Positions 62,779 through 64,000 of a stretch of DNA of 64,000 nt are shown in pieces. This DNA comes from an uncultured Lachnospiraceae bacterium (GTDB lineage Bacteria > Bacillota > Clostridia > Lachnospirales > Lachnospiraceae), in the NCBI GenBank assembly GCA_947367855.1, contig CANBFE010000001.1, forward strand, positions 1 through 64,000. The letters are read 5' to 3'. Every line of letters starts with the position of its first letter. The stretch's first letter is position 1. The translations under genes were made by a program, and so were the position numbers. The notes beneath the pieces are model-generated. The model worked only from the letters and a program-made list of their open reading frames with translations, was not told the DNA's origin and searched no databases.

Positions 62779-62977
62779 GCTGTTCTGGGGTGTACCATGG
62801 GGGAAATAGGAGCGTTGGGAGTGGGGACAGGGACATAGAATGCCTTTATAGGCTGTGGGAACCGCCCTCTGCCGCCCTTGATTTGGGTAGCTGTATAATT
62901 TTTGTAATGGTCTATGGAAAACAGCAGTATTCTGTGTTATGATGTGTTTAACAAATGCAGAAAAGGGGGTCATATGT

Positions 62978-63652
62978 ATGGCTGGCAAGAAACTGGTGGA
63001 TACAAAACAGGCAAAGAACTACTGGACAGCAACAAAAGGAAAAATTGAGGAACAGGAGAAAGTAGTCTCCATAGATGGCATGGGGGAATATGTAGATTAT
63101 AAATTCGAAATAGTCAGGCTGAAGGATAATGAGACCAAACAGGAGATGCTCTCCATATCAGCGTTCCATAAGGAGGGGGAATGGGAAGATTATGGGACAT
63201 TAATCACCGGCATAGCAAAGCTTGACTCGGACATAAAGAAATTGAATGATTATGGCATCAATCTGTCAGCAGGGGACTTTCTGGAACTTGTAAAGGTCAT
63301 AAGAGACCACTTCTATGAACTGCCTTTGAACAAGATAGACAACAGCATCTCTAAAGAAGACTTGAATGCGATTACCGCATATTTCAGGGAATATATCATA
63401 ACTGAAAAGATAGAGAAAAAGGGGGGATGCTACAATATAGTGGTGGAGGACTTCAAGAAAGAGTATGAACAAAGCACATTCCGTCATAATGTAAAGGATG
63501 TTGTGGATGCATTGAGGCACCATAAGTACATCGACTGCAACCCGAACAGGAAGAACAAAGTGGTCAAGATGGATGATGGGAAAGGAAATACTGTGAGCAA
63601 GAGGTGCATCAGTTTCCATGCGGAAAAGATAGGGGAAGTGAAATATGAGTAA
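62978..63652 (+). CDS. Hypothetical protein, probably mobile-element associated
   Basis: The product is 224 aa from the ATG at 62978, behind AAAAGGGGGT; an upstream ATG at 62939 lacks a ribosome site. The sequence is charged with no signal or membrane segments. The middle part (NAITAYFREYIITEKIEKKGG, FKKEYEQSTFRHNVKDVVDALRHHKYID) looks like a winged-helix region, suggesting DNA binding. It overlaps the start of a DNA methylase by 8 bp. I do not recognise the family. Confidence 0.7.
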   Translation: MAGKKLVDTKQAKNYWTATKGKIEEQEKVVSIDGMGEYVDYKFEIVRLKDNETKQEMLSISAFHKEGEWEDYGTLITGIAKLDSDIKKLNDYGINLSAGDFLELVKVIRDHFYELPLNKIDNSISKEDLNAITAYFREYIITEKIEKKGGCYNIVVEDFKKEYEQSTFRHNVKDVVDALRHHKYIDCNPNRKNKVVKMDDGKGNTVSKRCISFHAEKIGEVKYE

Positions 63653-64000
63653 TGATGTGCTAAGCCCTTTCAGTTTCTACGGCGGCAAGGCCAGGATGGC
63701 CCCCATCATATGCAGTATGCTTGATTATGACAATACAGACATCTACCTTGAGCCGTTTGGGGGAGCCGCCCGGGTACTGCTCAACAAACCGAAACACAAA
63801 CAGGAATTATATAATGACTTCGGCGCGGGGCTGTATGCATTCTTTGATGCCATGGGCAGGCCGGAACTGTCTGGACAGGTGATATCTGCATTGTTCGAAA
63901 TTGTCCCCAGTGAGGAAATATTTCATGAAATGAGGGATTATAAACTGGAGCATGAGTCAACCTTGATGGAGTACATGAAAGAACAGTTCAGACGGACTGT
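63645..64000 (+). CDS. D12-class DNA adenine methylase, partial at window end
   Basis: The visible 118 residues start MSNDVLSPFSFYGGKARMAP, with the FYGGK motif of Dam-type N6-adenine methyltransferases. They continue with the SAM-binding EPFGGAARVLLNKP and YNDFGAG. The gene runs off the right edge, so the catalytic DPPY motif is not in view. Overlap with the upstream unknown gene indicates one transcript. It may be a solitary methylase of an integrative element or part of a restriction system. Confidence 0.85.
   Translation, partial: MSNDVLSPFSFYGGKARMAPIICSMLDYDNTDIYLEPFGGAARVLLNKPKHKQELYNDFGAGLYAFFDAMGRPELSGQVISALFEIVPSEEIFHEMRDYKLEHESTLMEYMKEQFRRT

Overview
The window looks like the chromosome of a Gram-positive anaerobic gut Firmicute, most likely a Lachnospiraceae member. 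This rests on pyruvate:ferredoxin oxidoreductase, GHKL/LytTR two-component systems, DUF3737 and DUF1349 proteins, Rpn-type nucleases and strong AGGAGG ribosome sites. It is inference from gene content; there is no 16S rRNA in the window.

Left part (1-29 kb). A degenerate tRNA and a possible small RNA precede a large multidomain GH31 glycosidase. This abuts an OmpR-type regulator, intramembrane-type kinase and FtsX-type ABC module whose permease has lost its C-terminus at the junction. Next come a LytTR regulator with an ABC-2 exporter (9.9-13.4 kb) and a pair of ABC exporter half-transporters (13.4-17.1 kb). Two GHKL/LytTR systems follow, separated by a GH78 rhamnosidase (17.3-23.4 kb). Two likely LytTR operators with a 21-bp repeat period sit upstream of the two exporter units. 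After these lie an Rpn-family nuclease with a 42-bp coiled-coil repeat, and a BlaI/M56 protease/lipoprotein unit with a palindromic operator.

Middle part (29-44.7 kb). This is core genome: tRNA-Glu/Met/Asp, DegV, DUF3737, a MalY-type aminotransferase, a zinc-ribbon membrane protein, PFOR, a two-gene SufBC-like Fe-S pair, a GlgX-type debranching enzyme, tRNA-Arg, a DUF1700 protein, an Asn/Gln-rich micro-protein, a THUMP RNA methyltransferase, RdgB, a YfcE-like phosphoesterase and tRNA-Pro.

Accessory part (44.7-61.2 kb). The 3' end of tRNA-Pro is repeated at 47.5 kb (23 bp), flanking a degraded island of toxin-antitoxin, nucleotidyltransferase and Rpn fragments. A truncated integrase reads into the second copy. 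A shrunken copy of the same island recurs at 56.2-58.7 kb, with a Uma2 nuclease, a wrecked XRE/S24 repressor and a MITE-like insertion. Between them is an AraC regulator, a MATE exporter, and five tandem maltose/galactoside-type O-acetyltransferases (one frameshifted) with a ROK-like regulator and a DUF1349 protein. This is the most unusual gene set here and the best candidate for an undescribed system, possibly acetylation plus export of sugars or glycosides. Two decayed GNAT genes, a YqeK-like HD protein, a MazG-like protein and an XRE regulator follow.

Right end (62.2-64 kb). A tRNA-Arg/His/Gln/Lys operon ends in a strong terminator. It is followed by an unknown protein and the start of a D12-class DNA adenine methylase, possibly the edge of another mobile element.
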